The notes under the pieces: generated by a model | Told to the model about the DNA's origin: nothing | Seen by the model: the letters and a program-made list of their open reading frames with translations, nothing else | Databases searched by the model: none | Origin: Bacilli bacterium | GTDB lineage: Bacteria; Bacillota_I; Bacilli_A; RFN20; CAG-826 | NCBI GenBank assembly: GCA_016302065.1 | Contig: JAEDOI010000001.1 | Location: 23,364 to 87,363 of the forward strand | Reading direction: 5' to 3' | Length of the DNA stretch: 64,000 nucleotides | In this document: in pieces, positions 50,882 through 59,413 of the stretch | Layout: every line of letters begins with the position of its first letter | Numbering within the stretch: position 1 is the stretch's first letter | Translations under genes and position numbers: made by a program

Positions 50882-51403
50882 ATGAAATATACAATTGAAT
50901 CTGAAAGATTAATATTTAGACCTTGGGAGAAAAGTGATGCTCCTACATTATTTAATGGTTGGGCAAATAATGAAGAAATCACTAAATATTTAACATGGAA
51001 TCCACATAAAGATATAGAGACAACTAATTATATAATTGATAAGCGGATTAAAGAATATGAGGAAAAAGATAGAATTAATTTCGCTATTGTCTTAAAAGAA
51101 AAAAATATCCTTATTGGATCTATAGATGTTGTTGGATACATAAATAATAATCCAGAAATTGGCTATATGCTAAAAAAAGAATATTGGAATAAAGGCTATA
51201 TGAGTGAAGCTTGTTTACGTGTAATTAAGTTTTTATTTTCATTAGGATTTAAAAAGATTTATATTCGTGCACAAGTTGAAAACATAGCTTCAAATAGAGT
51301 TATAAAAAAATGTGGGGGAAAATTTATTGAATGTAAGGAAGTTGAAAGACCTTTAAAGCATGATAAAGTTATGGTAAATTCATACGAAATAACTGAAATA
51401 TAG
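50882..51403 (+). CDS. GNAT-family N-acetyltransferase (RimJ/RimL-like)
   Basis: Acetyl-CoA-dependent acetyltransferase, 173 residues. The start IESERLIFRPWEKSDAPTLF is typical of the RimJ/RimL subgroup. Acetyl-CoA binding falls in IGYMLKKEYWNKGYMSEACL near 95-114, followed by ENIASNRVIKKCGGKFIEC near 137-155. Target unknown (protein N-terminus or small amine). AAAAGGGAAA lies before ATG. Single gene, with 88 bp to the SDR gene. Confidence 0.9.
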   Translation: MKYTIESERLIFRPWEKSDAPTLFNGWANNEEITKYLTWNPHKDIETTNYIIDKRIKEYEEKDRINFAIVLKEKNILIGSIDVVGYINNNPEIGYMLKKEYWNKGYMSEACLRVIKFLFSLGFKKIYIRAQVENIASNRVIKKCGGKFIECKEVERPLKHDKVMVNSYEITEI

Positions 51404-51491
51404 TATATTTTGCATACATTTTTCTTTTTTATTTCGAAAAATAACATTTATTTGTATAATAAAATTACTAATTTGTATAAAGGAGAATAAA

Positions 51492-52256
51492 ATGGGTAGA
51501 TTAGACAATAAAGTTTGTATTGTTACAGGCTCAAATTCAGGTGTTGGTGCTGCAACTGCTGAATTATTTGCAAGTGAAGGTGCAAAAGTTGTTATTACTG
51601 CAAGAAGACAAGAATTATTAGATGCTGAAGCAGAAAAAATTAAAGCAGCTGGTGGAACTGTTCTTGCTGTAAGATGTGATGTTTCTAAAGAGGAAGATTG
51701 CATAGAACTAGTTAGAAAAACTGTTGAAGCATTTGGAACAGTTGATGTACTTGTTAACAATGCTGGTGTTCTTGAAGCTGGATTAAAACCAGTCGATAGA
51801 TGCTTAAAAGAAGATGTTGATAGAGTTCTTGATATCAATGCTAAAGGTACAATTATGTGTACAAGAGAAGTTACTAAAATTATGGCTGAAAAAGGAAGTG
51901 GATCAGTTGTTAATGTTGATTCAGTTGCTGGAGAATTTGGCTGTGGTGGTGCTGCTTATGTTGCAAGTAAAGGTGCTGTTATTTCATTAACAAAACATAC
52001 CGCTTTAAGATTTGCTGGTAAAGGAATTAGATGTAATTCAGTTTGTCCTTCAACAATTGTTACTCCAATGACAATGACAACAGATCCAAGAACATTAGAT
52101 ATGGAAATGATGGGCCAAATGGCAAAACATGCTGATTTAAAAGTTCAACCATGTATGCCAATGGATGTTGCTAAAGTTATTCTTTTCTTAGCAAGTGATG
52201 ATTCTCGTCCAATTACAGGACAAATTATTGTTTGTGATTACGGTTCAACATTATAA
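51492..52256 (+). CDS. Short-chain dehydrogenase/reductase
   Basis: NAD(P)-dependent oxidoreductase of 254 residues, classical FabG-like SDR. Cofactor motif VTGSNSGVGAA near 12-22, NNAG in VDVLVNNAGVLEAG near 84-97, catalytic Ser in VVNVDSVAGEF near 140 and Tyr/Lys in AAYVASKGAVIS near 156. The 5' third of the gene is notably less AT-rich and the protein has short-chain Cys residues. Substrate unknown; a polyol or 3-oxoacyl group is possible. AAAGGAG sets the start. Confidence 0.92.
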   Translation: MGRLDNKVCIVTGSNSGVGAATAELFASEGAKVVITARRQELLDAEAEKIKAAGGTVLAVRCDVSKEEDCIELVRKTVEAFGTVDVLVNNAGVLEAGLKPVDRCLKEDVDRVLDINAKGTIMCTREVTKIMAEKGSGSVVNVDSVAGEFGCGGAAYVASKGAVISLTKHTALRFAGKGIRCNSVCPSTIVTPMTMTTDPRTLDMEMMGQMAKHADLKVQPCMPMDVAKVILFLASDDSRPITGQIIVCDYGSTL

Positions 52257-52275
52257 GAATATTTGATTAAAGAGA

Positions 52276-52304
52276 AAAACGATAGGAAAAACCTATCGTT
52301 TTTT
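52276..52304. terminator. Bidirectional terminator
   Basis: AAAACGATAGG / CCTATCGTTTT stem, loop of five A, T-run on both strands. It serves the SDR gene and the convergent PnuC-like gene, whose stop codon touches it. Confidence 0.9.
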
Positions 52305-53013
52305 AAATATTTTGTTTCTTTTGTTTATTATATTCTTTATACCAATTTATTAATCCATATACATTAATAATTAAATAAAAACAATTCAAAACTAAATAAA
52401 TAAAACTAGAATTAGAAGAAGCAGAAAATGTTAATCCCCAAAGAATAGTTAATATAACACTATAAATCAACCAAAAGATCCATTGTTCTTTGTAGGCTTT
52501 ACTTGCCATAAATGCACAAGATAAAGCAACAGTAGTAGCAAAAGCATTTATAAAAGGAAAGTTAGAATTTAAAATTTTAAGTATGAATCCATAGCCTATA
52601 GTAACTACTGGAATTAAACAAACAATTATTATTAAATATTTAATAGGTAAAGTGTTTATTTTAAAGGTTGAATCATTTGATACATTATTTTTCTTTCTTA
52701 ATAATTTTACAGTAGTATAAATATATAAAGGTAAATTAAATAATAAATTTAATACTCCTTCACCATAATTTTTAACATATATTGCATTAAGTCCATATAA
52801 TAAAGCATATATTGAATAAATTATAAATGCCCATCTAACTTTCTTTAAGTTTAGTGATGCTCCTAATATTCCAAGTAATGTGGTTACTAAATGGAAAATT
52901 AAATTAATAACATTATTTTTATTAAAAATTATATTTAGAGTAATAAGACTAATAAAGCAAATTACTAAAAATGTAAACTCATACCATTTAAATGACTTAA
53001 TAAACTTTTTCAT
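52303..53013 (-). CDS. pnuC: PnuC-like nicotinamide riboside/mononucleotide transporter
   Basis: Membrane protein of 236 residues with about seven helices. The C-terminal block KEQWIFWLIYSVILTILWGL near 167-186 and the closing NCFYLIINVYGLINWYKEY near 210-228 (W-x-x-W, N-x-YG-x-NW) are characteristic of the PnuC family, which takes up nicotinamide riboside for NAD synthesis. A central loop (about 105-120) is basic. A minus-strand TATAAT is 9 bases before ATG without ribosome-binding site. NAD salvage fits with the sirtuin at 43.1 kb, which consumes NAD. Confidence 0.75.
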   Translation of the reverse strand: MKKFIKSFKWYEFTFLVICFISLITLNIIFNKNNVINLIFHLVTTLLGILGASLNLKKVRWAFIIYSIYALLYGLNAIYVKNYGEGVLNLLFNLPLYIYTTVKLLRKKNNVSNDSTFKINTLPIKYLIIIVCLIPVVTIGYGFILKILNSNFPFINAFATTVALSCAFMASKAYKEQWIFWLIYSVILTILWGLTFSASSNSSFIYLVLNCFYLIINVYGLINWYKEYNKQKKQNI

Positions 53014-53022
53014 AGCATATGA

Positions 53023-53028
53023 ATTATA
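53023..53028 (-). promoter_or_regulatory. -10 box, probable leaderless start
   Basis: Minus-strand TATAAT ends 9 bases before ATG 53013; no Shine-Dalgarno sequence. Confidence 0.45.
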
Positions 53029-53100
53029 TAAAAACTAATTTAAAATTACACTAAATATTATATGTAATTCCTATATATTTTTATTTTATAATATTAATAA

Positions 53101-53174
53101 GGGTTTTTAGTTTAATGGTAAAACAAAGGTGTCCGAAGCCTAAGATAGAGGTTCGATTCCTCTAGAACCCGCCA
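53101..53174 (+). tRNA. tRNA-Arg (CCG)
   Basis: Acceptor GGGTTTT pairs with AGAACCC, D-arm GTTTAATGGTAAAAC, anticodon loop GTCCGAA (CCG), T-loop GTTCGATTC, encoded GCCA. The outermost anticodon-stem pair is an A-A mismatch. TATAAT at 53087-53092 is 8 bases upstream, so the precursor has almost no 5' leader. Confidence 0.92.
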
Positions 53175-53324
53175 AATATAGTTATATTATATAAATTAAA
53201 ATTTTAATAATTTTAAATTAAAAGATTTATTATTTATACAAGAATTAATTATAAAAATTTTGTAATCCTATACTTGTTTTTTTGTAAGAATAATTTGACG
53301 CTTGTAGTATTTTTATTTTTTAAT

Positions 53325-53333
53325 TGTTATACT
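53325..53333 (+). promoter_or_regulatory. Extended -10 box, probable leaderless start
   Basis: TGTTATACT (TGn plus TATACT) ends 6 bases before ATG 53340, placing RNA start on the A of ATG. Confidence 0.6.
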
Positions 53334-53339
53334 AATATT

Positions 53340-53729
53340 ATGAATATTGCTTTAATTGCTCATGACAAACAAAAACCAAATATGATTTCTTTATGTGTTA
53401 GATATAAAGATGCATTAATGGGTTGTAATCTTGTTGCTACTGGAACAACAGGAAAATTAATTAAACAAGCTACTGGACTTGATGTTAAATGTATGAAGAG
53501 TGGTCCTTTAGGGGGAGACCAACAAATAGGTTCAATGGTAGCTGATAAAGATTTAGATGTTGTTATTTTCTTAAGAGATCCCTTAACTGCACAACCACAT
53601 GAACCAGATGTAAGTGCGTTTTTAAGATTGTGTGATGTAACTGATACACCTCTTGCTACTAACATGGGAAGTGCAATCATTATGTTAGATGCATTAAGAG
53701 ATAACAAAATTAAAGAAAGAAAGAATTAA
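53340..53729 (+). CDS. mgsA: Methylglyoxal synthase
   Basis: Converts dihydroxyacetone phosphate to methylglyoxal and phosphate, a bypass of lower glycolysis. [17 protein letters not shown] at 4-20 contains the catalytic HD, the phosphate site is [16 protein letters not shown] near 35-50 and [17 protein letters not shown] near 55-71 has the signature GPxGGDQQIG. The catalytic Asp is in [10 protein letters not shown]. The 129 residues are within the family range. ATG 53340 is chosen over an upstream frame start because of the -10 box and conserved N-terminus. Confidence 0.95.
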   Translation: MNIALIAHDKQKPNMISLCVRYKDALMGCNLVATGTTGKLIKQATGLDVKCMKSGPLGGDQQIGSMVADKDLDVVIFLRDPLTAQPHEPDVSAFLRLCDVTDTPLATNMGSAIIMLDALRDNKIKERKN

Positions 53730-53742
53730 TACTGTTTAAAAT

Positions 53743-53770
53743 AAGATTGTTGATAAAACAATCTTTTTTT
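53743..53770 (+). terminator. Terminator of mgsA
   Basis: AAGATTGTT / AACAATCTT stem, loop GATAA, long T-run. Confidence 0.9.
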
Positions 53771-53840
53771 AAAAAAACATATTAAATAGCATTTAAATTT
53801 TAAATATTACATTTACTAGTTTTTAAAACTAGATATAGAT

Positions 53841-53870
53841 TTGACAACAAATTAATAGTTGGTGTAAAAT
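53841..53870 (+). promoter_or_regulatory. Promoter giving a near-leaderless mRNA
   Basis: TTGACA (53841-53846), 18-base spacer, TAAAAT (53865-53870); ATG 53880 follows 9 bases later without Shine-Dalgarno sequence. Confidence 0.7.
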
Positions 53871-53879
53871 ATATATACT

Positions 53880-55265
53880 ATGGAAGATGAATTATTTTTG
53901 ATTGAACTTTACAAGAAGTTTTCATATTCATTGCATATTGTATTAGGTATTTCAATTATTATTTTCTTAATATTAAGTTGGTATTTTATTGTATATTTTA
54001 TTATTGCATTTAAGAAACCTAAAAAAATACCAAAAGGAAATAAGTTATTTAAATATGCCGTTTTAATTGCTGCAAGAAATGAAAGTAAAGTTATAAATGG
54101 GCTATTAAATTCTTTAAAAAATCAAACATATAATAAGGATTATTTTGATGTTTATGTAATTGTAGAATCTAGCACTGATCCAACTTTAAATATTGTTTCA
54201 AAATATGGAAAGCATTTCAAAACTATTATTAGAAAAGATATTGAAAACAAAAGAACTAAGGGATATGCTCTAGATGAAGCTTATAAATATATAAAAGAAA
54301 ATAATCTCACATACGATGCCTTTTTAGTTTTCGATGCAGATAACTTAATAAATCCAGATTATATTGAACTAATGAATGATGTTAAAAATTTAGGGTACAA
54401 GGTTGGAGTTGGTTATAGAAATTTTACTAATGCAAGTGTTAATTGGGTAAGTAGCTGTTCAGCAGTTTTGTTTTCATTTATAAATAATATTATTAGCAGT
54501 GGAAGAAGCAAGTTATTTAATAAATGTTCATTAACAGGTACCGGATATTATGTTGATTTTGACATAATTGATAATGAAAAAGGGTGGATATTTAATGGAA
54601 TGACTGAAGATGCTGAACTTACAACTTATTGTTACTCACACAATATTTCAATGTATTATTATCGTCTTGCCATGTTCTATGATGAACAATCAAGTAGTTT
54701 AAGTGTCGTACATAAACAACATATAAGATGGGTCTGGGGATTTTTTAGTAGTAGAAAAAAATTTAAAAAGAATACATATGATTATGGAAGTTTATATGGA
54801 GTAAAGAAGTTCTTATCTTTATGGGATTATACGTTAGGAGTTTTTCCATTTATAGTATTGATAATCATTGAATTCTTTGCTTTGTTAATAGGTTTAGGTC
54901 TATTTATTTCTAGTATAATAACTGCAAATATTCCATCATATGCTACGTATTTTGCGGAAAATAATATTGTACCTGTATGTTTTTGGAATTTCTTTATTTC
55001 TTTTTTATATTTATATGGGACCTTTCTTCTTTTAGCTTTAGTAGTTTTTATTATTGATAATAAAAACTTAAAGTTTAAAGCAAGTAAAATATTTGTTGCT
55101 TCAACAACGTTTTTGTTTTTCTTTTCAGATTTTGTGGTTGCTTTTTTAGATGGTTTATTTCATAAAAAGAAGAGAACATTATGGCAAAGAATTGAACATA
55201 ATGGCGATGTAACTTCTAAAGAAGCTGAGAAAATTAAATATGAAAAAAATAAAGAAAAGAGGTGA
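53880..55265 (+). CDS. Membrane glycosyltransferase family 2
   Basis: Processive-type glycosyltransferase of 461 residues, one N-terminal helix (about 18-45) and three or four C-terminal helices (about 315-425). GT2 motifs are in order: AVLIAARNESKVINGLLNSL near 60-79, the DxD equivalent LVFDADNLINPDY near 148-160, acceptor-site GMTEDAEL near 240 and QHIRWVWGF near 280-288 (the QxxRW of cellulose/hyaluronan-synthase-like enzymes). Donor is unknown; UDP-glucose from GalU is plausible. It overlaps the following PlsC gene by 26 bases, so the pair probably builds a glycolipid. Confidence 0.88.
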   Translation: MEDELFLIELYKKFSYSLHIVLGISIIIFLILSWYFIVYFIIAFKKPKKIPKGNKLFKYAVLIAARNESKVINGLLNSLKNQTYNKDYFDVYVIVESSTDPTLNIVSKYGKHFKTIIRKDIENKRTKGYALDEAYKYIKENNLTYDAFLVFDADNLINPDYIELMNDVKNLGYKVGVGYRNFTNASVNWVSSCSAVLFSFINNIISSGRSKLFNKCSLTGTGYYVDFDIIDNEKGWIFNGMTEDAELTTYCYSHNISMYYYRLAMFYDEQSSSLSVVHKQHIRWVWGFFSSRKKFKKNTYDYGSLYGVKKFLSLWDYTLGVFPFIVLIIIEFFALLIGLGLFISSIITANIPSYATYFAENNIVPVCFWNFFISFLYLYGTFLLLALVVFIIDNKNLKFKASKIFVASTTFLFFFSDFVVAFLDGLFHKKKRTLWQRIEHNGDVTSKEAEKIKYEKNKEKR

Positions 55266-56043
55266 AATCTTTTACTACAAGAGTTTTGATGAAGATGTTC
55301 AAAATTTGTCTTTTACTTCTAGAGTTGAAATAAAAGACGATTTTGTATATGAAAACAAAAATATATTTTATAAATTATTTTCTTTTATTTTATATTGGTT
55401 TATAGCAAAACCTATTTTAGCTTTAGTTTGTAAAATTAGAGGTATATCAATTAAAAACAAAAAATATATAAAAGAATTGAGAAATACAGGGTATTTTGTA
55501 TATGGGAATCATATTTCAAATTTTGATGCAATCTCTATTAATACACTTGCTATTTGGTCAAAGAAAGTATATTTAGTTGCTTTTAGTGACGCTTTAACAA
55601 TCCCTTTTGTTAAATATTTAGCTAAAGGCTTAGGTATGATTCCTTTAGGGAACAGTATTAAAAATCAAATAAATATGATGAAATATATGGAAAAAATAAT
55701 ACAGAAAAAGCAATGTATTTTAATTTATCCAGAAGGACATGAATGGCCTTACTATACTTCAATTAGACCATTTAAAGAAGGAGCTTTTCATTATCCAAGT
55801 AAGTTTAATTGTCCTATATTACCTTTTGTACAAATTGTTAAAGAAAGAAAAATTTTTAAGAATTTAAAACCAAAATTAGAGATTAGATTTTTAAAACCAA
55901 TTTATCCAAAAGATGATTTAACTATTAAAGAAAACAAAGAATATTTGATGAATACTTGTTTTAATGAAATGCATGAAGAAATTAAAAAACATAAACAATT
56001 TGAATACTATAAATATGTAAAAATTGATGAAAACAGTAAATAA
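55240..56043 (+). CDS. PlsC-like lysophospholipid acyltransferase
   Basis: Acyl transfer to a lysophospholipid or glycolipid acceptor at the membrane, 267 residues. A hydrophobic segment lies near 45-65, block I is YGNHISNFDAISIN near 83-96 (NHxxxxD), block II GLGMIPLGNS near 129 and block III LIYPEGHEW near 163-171. The first 45 residues are a basic extension that overlaps the end of the GT2 frame; ATG 55240 has only a weak GAG ribosome-binding site, in keeping with coupled translation. A second acyltransferase at 48.2 kb is a different subtype. Confidence 0.88.
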   Translation: MKKIKKRGEIFYYKSFDEDVQNLSFTSRVEIKDDFVYENKNIFYKLFSFILYWFIAKPILALVCKIRGISIKNKKYIKELRNTGYFVYGNHISNFDAISINTLAIWSKKVYLVAFSDALTIPFVKYLAKGLGMIPLGNSIKNQINMMKYMEKIIQKKQCILIYPEGHEWPYYTSIRPFKEGAFHYPSKFNCPILPFVQIVKERKIFKNLKPKLEIRFLKPIYPKDDLTIKENKEYLMNTCFNEMHEEIKKHKQFEYYKYVKIDENSK

Positions 56044-56096
56044 ATACATATTATTTTATAGAATTAGTTATATTTATAATTTATAATTTTATTAGT

Positions 56097-56172
56097 GCCG
56101 ACTTAGCTTAGTTGGTAGAGCAACTCATTCGTAATGAGTAGGTCGTAGGTCCGAATCCTATAGTCGGCACCA
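56097..56172 (+). tRNA. tRNA-Thr (CGU)
   Basis: Acceptor GCCGACT pairs with AGTCGGC, anticodon arm CTCAT-TCGTAAT-GAG region gives CGU, encoded ACCA. TATAAT at 56082-56087 is 9 bases upstream. Confidence 0.95.
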
Positions 56173-56681
56173 TAAAAATTAGATCCCCATTGAAAAATAG
56201 GTTTTTATTTTGTACTATACAAGTCTCAAAAGGGAAACCTCTTGATAAATATGGTCTGAGGGTAAGACCTGAAAAAGAAATCCCAAATGAAAATGCTTAG
56301 ATTGTCCAAGCTTTTATTATTTTTATGGTAAAACTTTTTGAACTAGGGAAACTATCAAAAGAGTTTTATAAGGCTCATCCACATAGTGAATATCTAGAAC
56401 TTCAACAAATGATATTCTTTATCATCAACATGTTTAAAAAATACGTTAATGATTATATCAATACTACTAATTTATAAGCTTTCATGTATTTGAAAGTTTT
56501 TCAAAATTATTAGAATACAAATTATTGTCTTTTAAATTTTAATATTTATAGATTATTATGCAAAAAAATTTATAGGATATTAAAATCTTTTTTTGTTATT
56601 TTAATAACTAAATGTAACATTAATTTTATCGTATAACATATATTTTTCTTATGTGGTAAATTAAATATAAAGAGGATAATT
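56173..56681. other. Gene-poor gap with coding-like fragments after tRNA-Thr
   Basis: About 510 bp. Two plus-strand fragments look coding but are not whole genes: a frame ending near 56300 that reads VSKGKPLDKYGLRVRPEKEI, and the 50-codon ORF at 56325. Neither has a ribosome-binding site. This is the pattern of decayed insertions beside a tRNA gene. No terminal repeats were found. The last 200 bp are AT-rich and empty up to the promoter of the next gene. Confidence 0.4.
56325..56477 (+). CDS. Short ORF of 50 codons, probably a gene fragment
   Basis: Begins MVKLFELGKLSKEFYKAHPH and ends with KKYVNDYI; hydrophilic, helix-rich. No ribosome-binding site precedes ATG. The opening resembles small phage- or toxin-type proteins, but I cannot name a family. 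Confidence 0.25.
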   Translation: MVKLFELGKLSKEFYKAHPHSEYLELQQMIFFIINMFKKYVNDYINTTNL

Positions 56682-58082
56682 ATGAAAAAACAGGCATTAT
56701 TTTTATTAAGTTGTGGTTTATCACTATGTGGATGCTCAAATGCTACTGATAATATTGATAATAATATAGTTGAGCATGAGTTAAAAATTTTTGATTCAAA
56801 TAAAAATGAAAACAGTTATTATAACGAGGATAATTTCACTTATGATGATAATTTATTTATTTCTAATAATGGATCATGTAAGTTAAATGAAGACATTTCA
56901 TTACCATTATTTCAATCTTCATCTTGGGAAATTAATTTTAAGAATTTAACTATTAAAAGTGGCCATTTATTAACTTTTAACCAAGAAAACGACAGTAATA
57001 AAATTTATTTAACTTATAACACCACAAATAAAATATTTGTCATTGGAATATGCAATAATAAGAAACGAATTAATTTTTATAATTATGGATTTAGTTTACC
57101 TATTTCGGATTTTACTAATATTGATTGTACATTAAAATATGAAAATGAATTATTTACCTTTTTAATGGATGATGAAGTGTATAATTTGAATAAATTTAAT
57201 GTTAATCAAGCAAATAATTGTGTAACAAATAGTGTTGAACAAATTTCAAAAGAATTAAGAGCTCAAATTATAGGAATTACTAACAGCGAATATCTTTATT
57301 TAGATGGAGTAGGTTCTTTAACTAATGAAGCTCATTTATTTAATGGATCTTTTAAAGAAATTAGTGTGTCTTATAAATATGCAAAAGAAAATTATGTTGA
57401 TGAAGTCAATTTTCTTGATGATAAAAATTTATTTTTCTTAGGTTCATCGATATTTTATGGGCATTGTACAAGTGGATATGGCTTTGTTGATATGATAAAA
57501 GATCATAATGTATTTACTAACGTTACTAAGGAAACAGTGAGTGGAACAACGTTAGCAAAAACTAAGACAGCAACAAATTCATATATTGAAAGAATGGAGC
57601 AATGGATTAACAAAAATAATGGAAATTATATAGTTTCTGATGATGCTTTAATTGTTCAATTATCAACTAATGATTTTAGTAAAGGAATTAATGAAGCAAA
57701 AATTGAGGATGAAACAGTGGTTAATTCGTCTTCTTTTGATCAAACTTCAATTACTGGTGCTATAGAATATATTTGTGCTAGAGCTAGAGAGCTTAATAAT
57801 GAAATTAAGATTATTTTTATTAGTTGTCCAATTAAATCAAGTTGGAGTTATAGAACTAAATATAAAAAATATGTAGATAATGTAATGCCTTCATTAGTAG
57901 ATAAATGGAATATTAACTTTATTGATTTATTAAACTACAATCCATCTTGTGATTTGTATTTAAAAGTTGATACTTCATCTAGTAGTGGATACTTTTATGA
58001 TGATATTCATCCAAACTTTATTGGATATAGTGCATTAATGTATCCTTTAATTAACGAGTATTTGTTTAATTTATTTAAATAA
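56682..58082 (+). CDS. SGNH/GDSL-hydrolase lipoprotein
   Basis: Exported esterase-like lipoprotein of 466 residues. Signal with lipobox LCGC near residue 18, then an N-terminal beta-sandwich (about 25-240) that may bind ligand. The SGNH domain follows: block I FFLGSSIFYGH near 251-261 with the nucleophile Ser, block III-like VQLSTNDFSKG near 325 and block V YDDIHPNFIGYSAL near 443 with catalytic Asp and His. Substrate unknown; deacetylation of a glycan is one option. AGAGGA precedes ATG. Confidence 0.85.
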   Translation: MKKQALFLLSCGLSLCGCSNATDNIDNNIVEHELKIFDSNKNENSYYNEDNFTYDDNLFISNNGSCKLNEDISLPLFQSSSWEINFKNLTIKSGHLLTFNQENDSNKIYLTYNTTNKIFVIGICNNKKRINFYNYGFSLPISDFTNIDCTLKYENELFTFLMDDEVYNLNKFNVNQANNCVTNSVEQISKELRAQIIGITNSEYLYLDGVGSLTNEAHLFNGSFKEISVSYKYAKENYVDEVNFLDDKNLFFLGSSIFYGHCTSGYGFVDMIKDHNVFTNVTKETVSGTTLAKTKTATNSYIERMEQWINKNNGNYIVSDDALIVQLSTNDFSKGINEAKIEDETVVNSSSFDQTSITGAIEYICARARELNNEIKIIFISCPIKSSWSYRTKYKKYVDNVMPSLVDKWNINFIDLLNYNPSCDLYLKVDTSSSSGYFYDDIHPNFIGYSALMYPLINEYLFNLFK

Positions 58083-58167
58083 TAAAGATTTAATATATAT
58101 TTTTAGTTATTTTTAAAATATTAAAATAATATTCAATTTAAAATGTATAGAAATATATATACTATTT

Positions 58168-58176
58168 TGGTATGTT
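58168..58176 (+). promoter_or_regulatory. Extended -10 box, probable leaderless start
   Basis: TGGTATGTT ends 6 bases before ATG 58183; no Shine-Dalgarno sequence. Confidence 0.5.
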
Positions 58177-58182
58177 AATTAT

Positions 58183-58869
58183 ATGAAAATTCTTGTTTTA
58201 AATGGTAGTCCCAAGAAAAGAAGTGACACAATGGTATTAACTAATTCTTTTCTTTCAGGAATTAAAAGCGTTAATAGAGACGATATTAATATTGAAATAA
58301 TTAATGTTATTGAAAAGAATATTAAGCCATGTTTAGGCTGTTTTAAATGTTGGGAAAATAAGAATGCTAGATGCGTAATTGAAGATGATCAAAACGAAAT
58401 AATTCAAAAATATATTGAAGCTGATGTTATTATTTTTTCTTTTCCTTTATATGGATATGCTGTGCCTTCTCATTTAAAAGCAGTAATGGATAGATTTATT
58501 CCATTAAATAAAATGACAATTAAAGAAGAAAATGGTAGGGCTGTACATGAAAAATTAGTAGATTTAAGTAAAAAACAAGCAATTTGTATTGTCGGTAGTG
58601 GATTTCCAAATTTTAATGATAATTTTGCAGGTTTAAGAATTATGTTAGATAATTATTTTTTAAAAAAAGAAATTAATATTTTTGTTTCAGAGACACCAAT
58701 GCTAAATGTTAAGGAAGCTGAACCATTAACTATTAATTTAAAAAACAATATGTTTATTGCTGGAAAAGAATTTATTGAAAGTGGTAGTATTAGTAAGGAA
58801 TTAATTAAAAAGATTGAAGAACCAATGTTAGATTTCAATACTTATACTAATATTGTTAATAGTCTTTAG
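58183..58869 (+). CDS. NADPH-dependent FMN reductase / flavodoxin-fold oxidoreductase
   Basis: Flavodoxin-like fold, 228 residues. FMN phosphate loop LVLNGSPKKRSDTMVLTN near 4-21, Cys motif IKPCLGCFKCWENK near 46-59 as in iron-sulfur flavoprotein relatives, and FSFPLYGYAVPSHLKAVMDR near 86-105 for the isoalloxazine ring. Physiological acceptor unknown. The Nudix gene follows after 8 bases, its ribosome-binding site sharing bases with this stop codon. Confidence 0.88.
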   Translation: MKILVLNGSPKKRSDTMVLTNSFLSGIKSVNRDDINIEIINVIEKNIKPCLGCFKCWENKNARCVIEDDQNEIIQKYIEADVIIFSFPLYGYAVPSHLKAVMDRFIPLNKMTIKEENGRAVHEKLVDLSKKQAICIVGSGFPNFNDNFAGLRIMLDNYFLKKEINIFVSETPMLNVKEAEPLTINLKNNMFIAGKEFIESGSISKELIKKIEEPMLDFNTYTNIVNSL

Positions 58870-58877
58870 GAGCAATC

Positions 58878-59411
58878 ATGGATTTAAAAGAAAAGAAGTT
58901 AAGTAGTAAAGAAATTTATAAAGGAAAAATATTAGATTTATACGTTGATGAAGTAATATGTCCAAATGGACATAAATCTAGTAGAGAGTTAATTAGACAT
59001 TGCAAAGCAAGTTGTGTAATCGCAAAGCTTGATAATGGTAATTTTTTATTAGAAAAACAATATAGATATCCTTATGATGAAGTAATTTTAGAATTTCCAG
59101 CTGGTAAGTGTGATAAGAATGAAGATCCTAAAATTACTGCTTTAAGGGAATTAGAAGAAGAAACAGGATATAAAGCTAATGATATTGAATTTTTAGGTGA
59201 ATATTATCCAACATGTGCTTATACTGATGAAATTATTTATCTTTATTTTGCGTCAAATTTAGTTAAAACTAAGCAACATTTAGATGAAAATGAAGTTTTA
59301 AATGTTTTTGAAGTTACAAAAGATGAATTAAAAGAATTATTTTTAAATAATGAAATTAAAGATGGTAAAACTCAAGCTTGTTATTTATATTACCTTTTAA
59401 GGGATAAATAA
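58878..59411 (+). CDS. Nudix hydrolase (ADP-ribose pyrophosphatase-like)
   Basis: Hydrolyses a nucleoside diphosphate linked to X, ADP-ribose being the best guess. The Nudix box begins at AGKCDKNEDPKITALRELEE near 73-92 and runs on into ETGY (GX5EX7REUXEEXGU, with Asp-Pro in place of a standard spacer). The N-terminal KILDLYVDEVICPNGHKSSR near 14-33 and the 177-residue length fit the NudF group. If ADP-ribose is the substrate, it would recycle products of NAD consumers such as the sirtuin. TTAGGAG overlaps the previous stop codon. Confidence 0.92.
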   Translation: MDLKEKKLSSKEIYKGKILDLYVDEVICPNGHKSSRELIRHCKASCVIAKLDNGNFLLEKQYRYPYDEVILEFPAGKCDKNEDPKITALRELEEETGYKANDIEFLGEYYPTCAYTDEIIYLYFASNLVKTKQHLDENEVLNVFEVTKDELKELFLNNEIKDGKTQACYLYYLLRDK

Positions 59412-59413
59412 TA

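Noticed and set aside
56097..56480. Type III toxin-antitoxin locus (RNA repeats plus ToxN-like ORF)
   Set aside because: No tandem RNA repeats are present and the 50-codon ORF is far too short for a ToxN-type nuclease.
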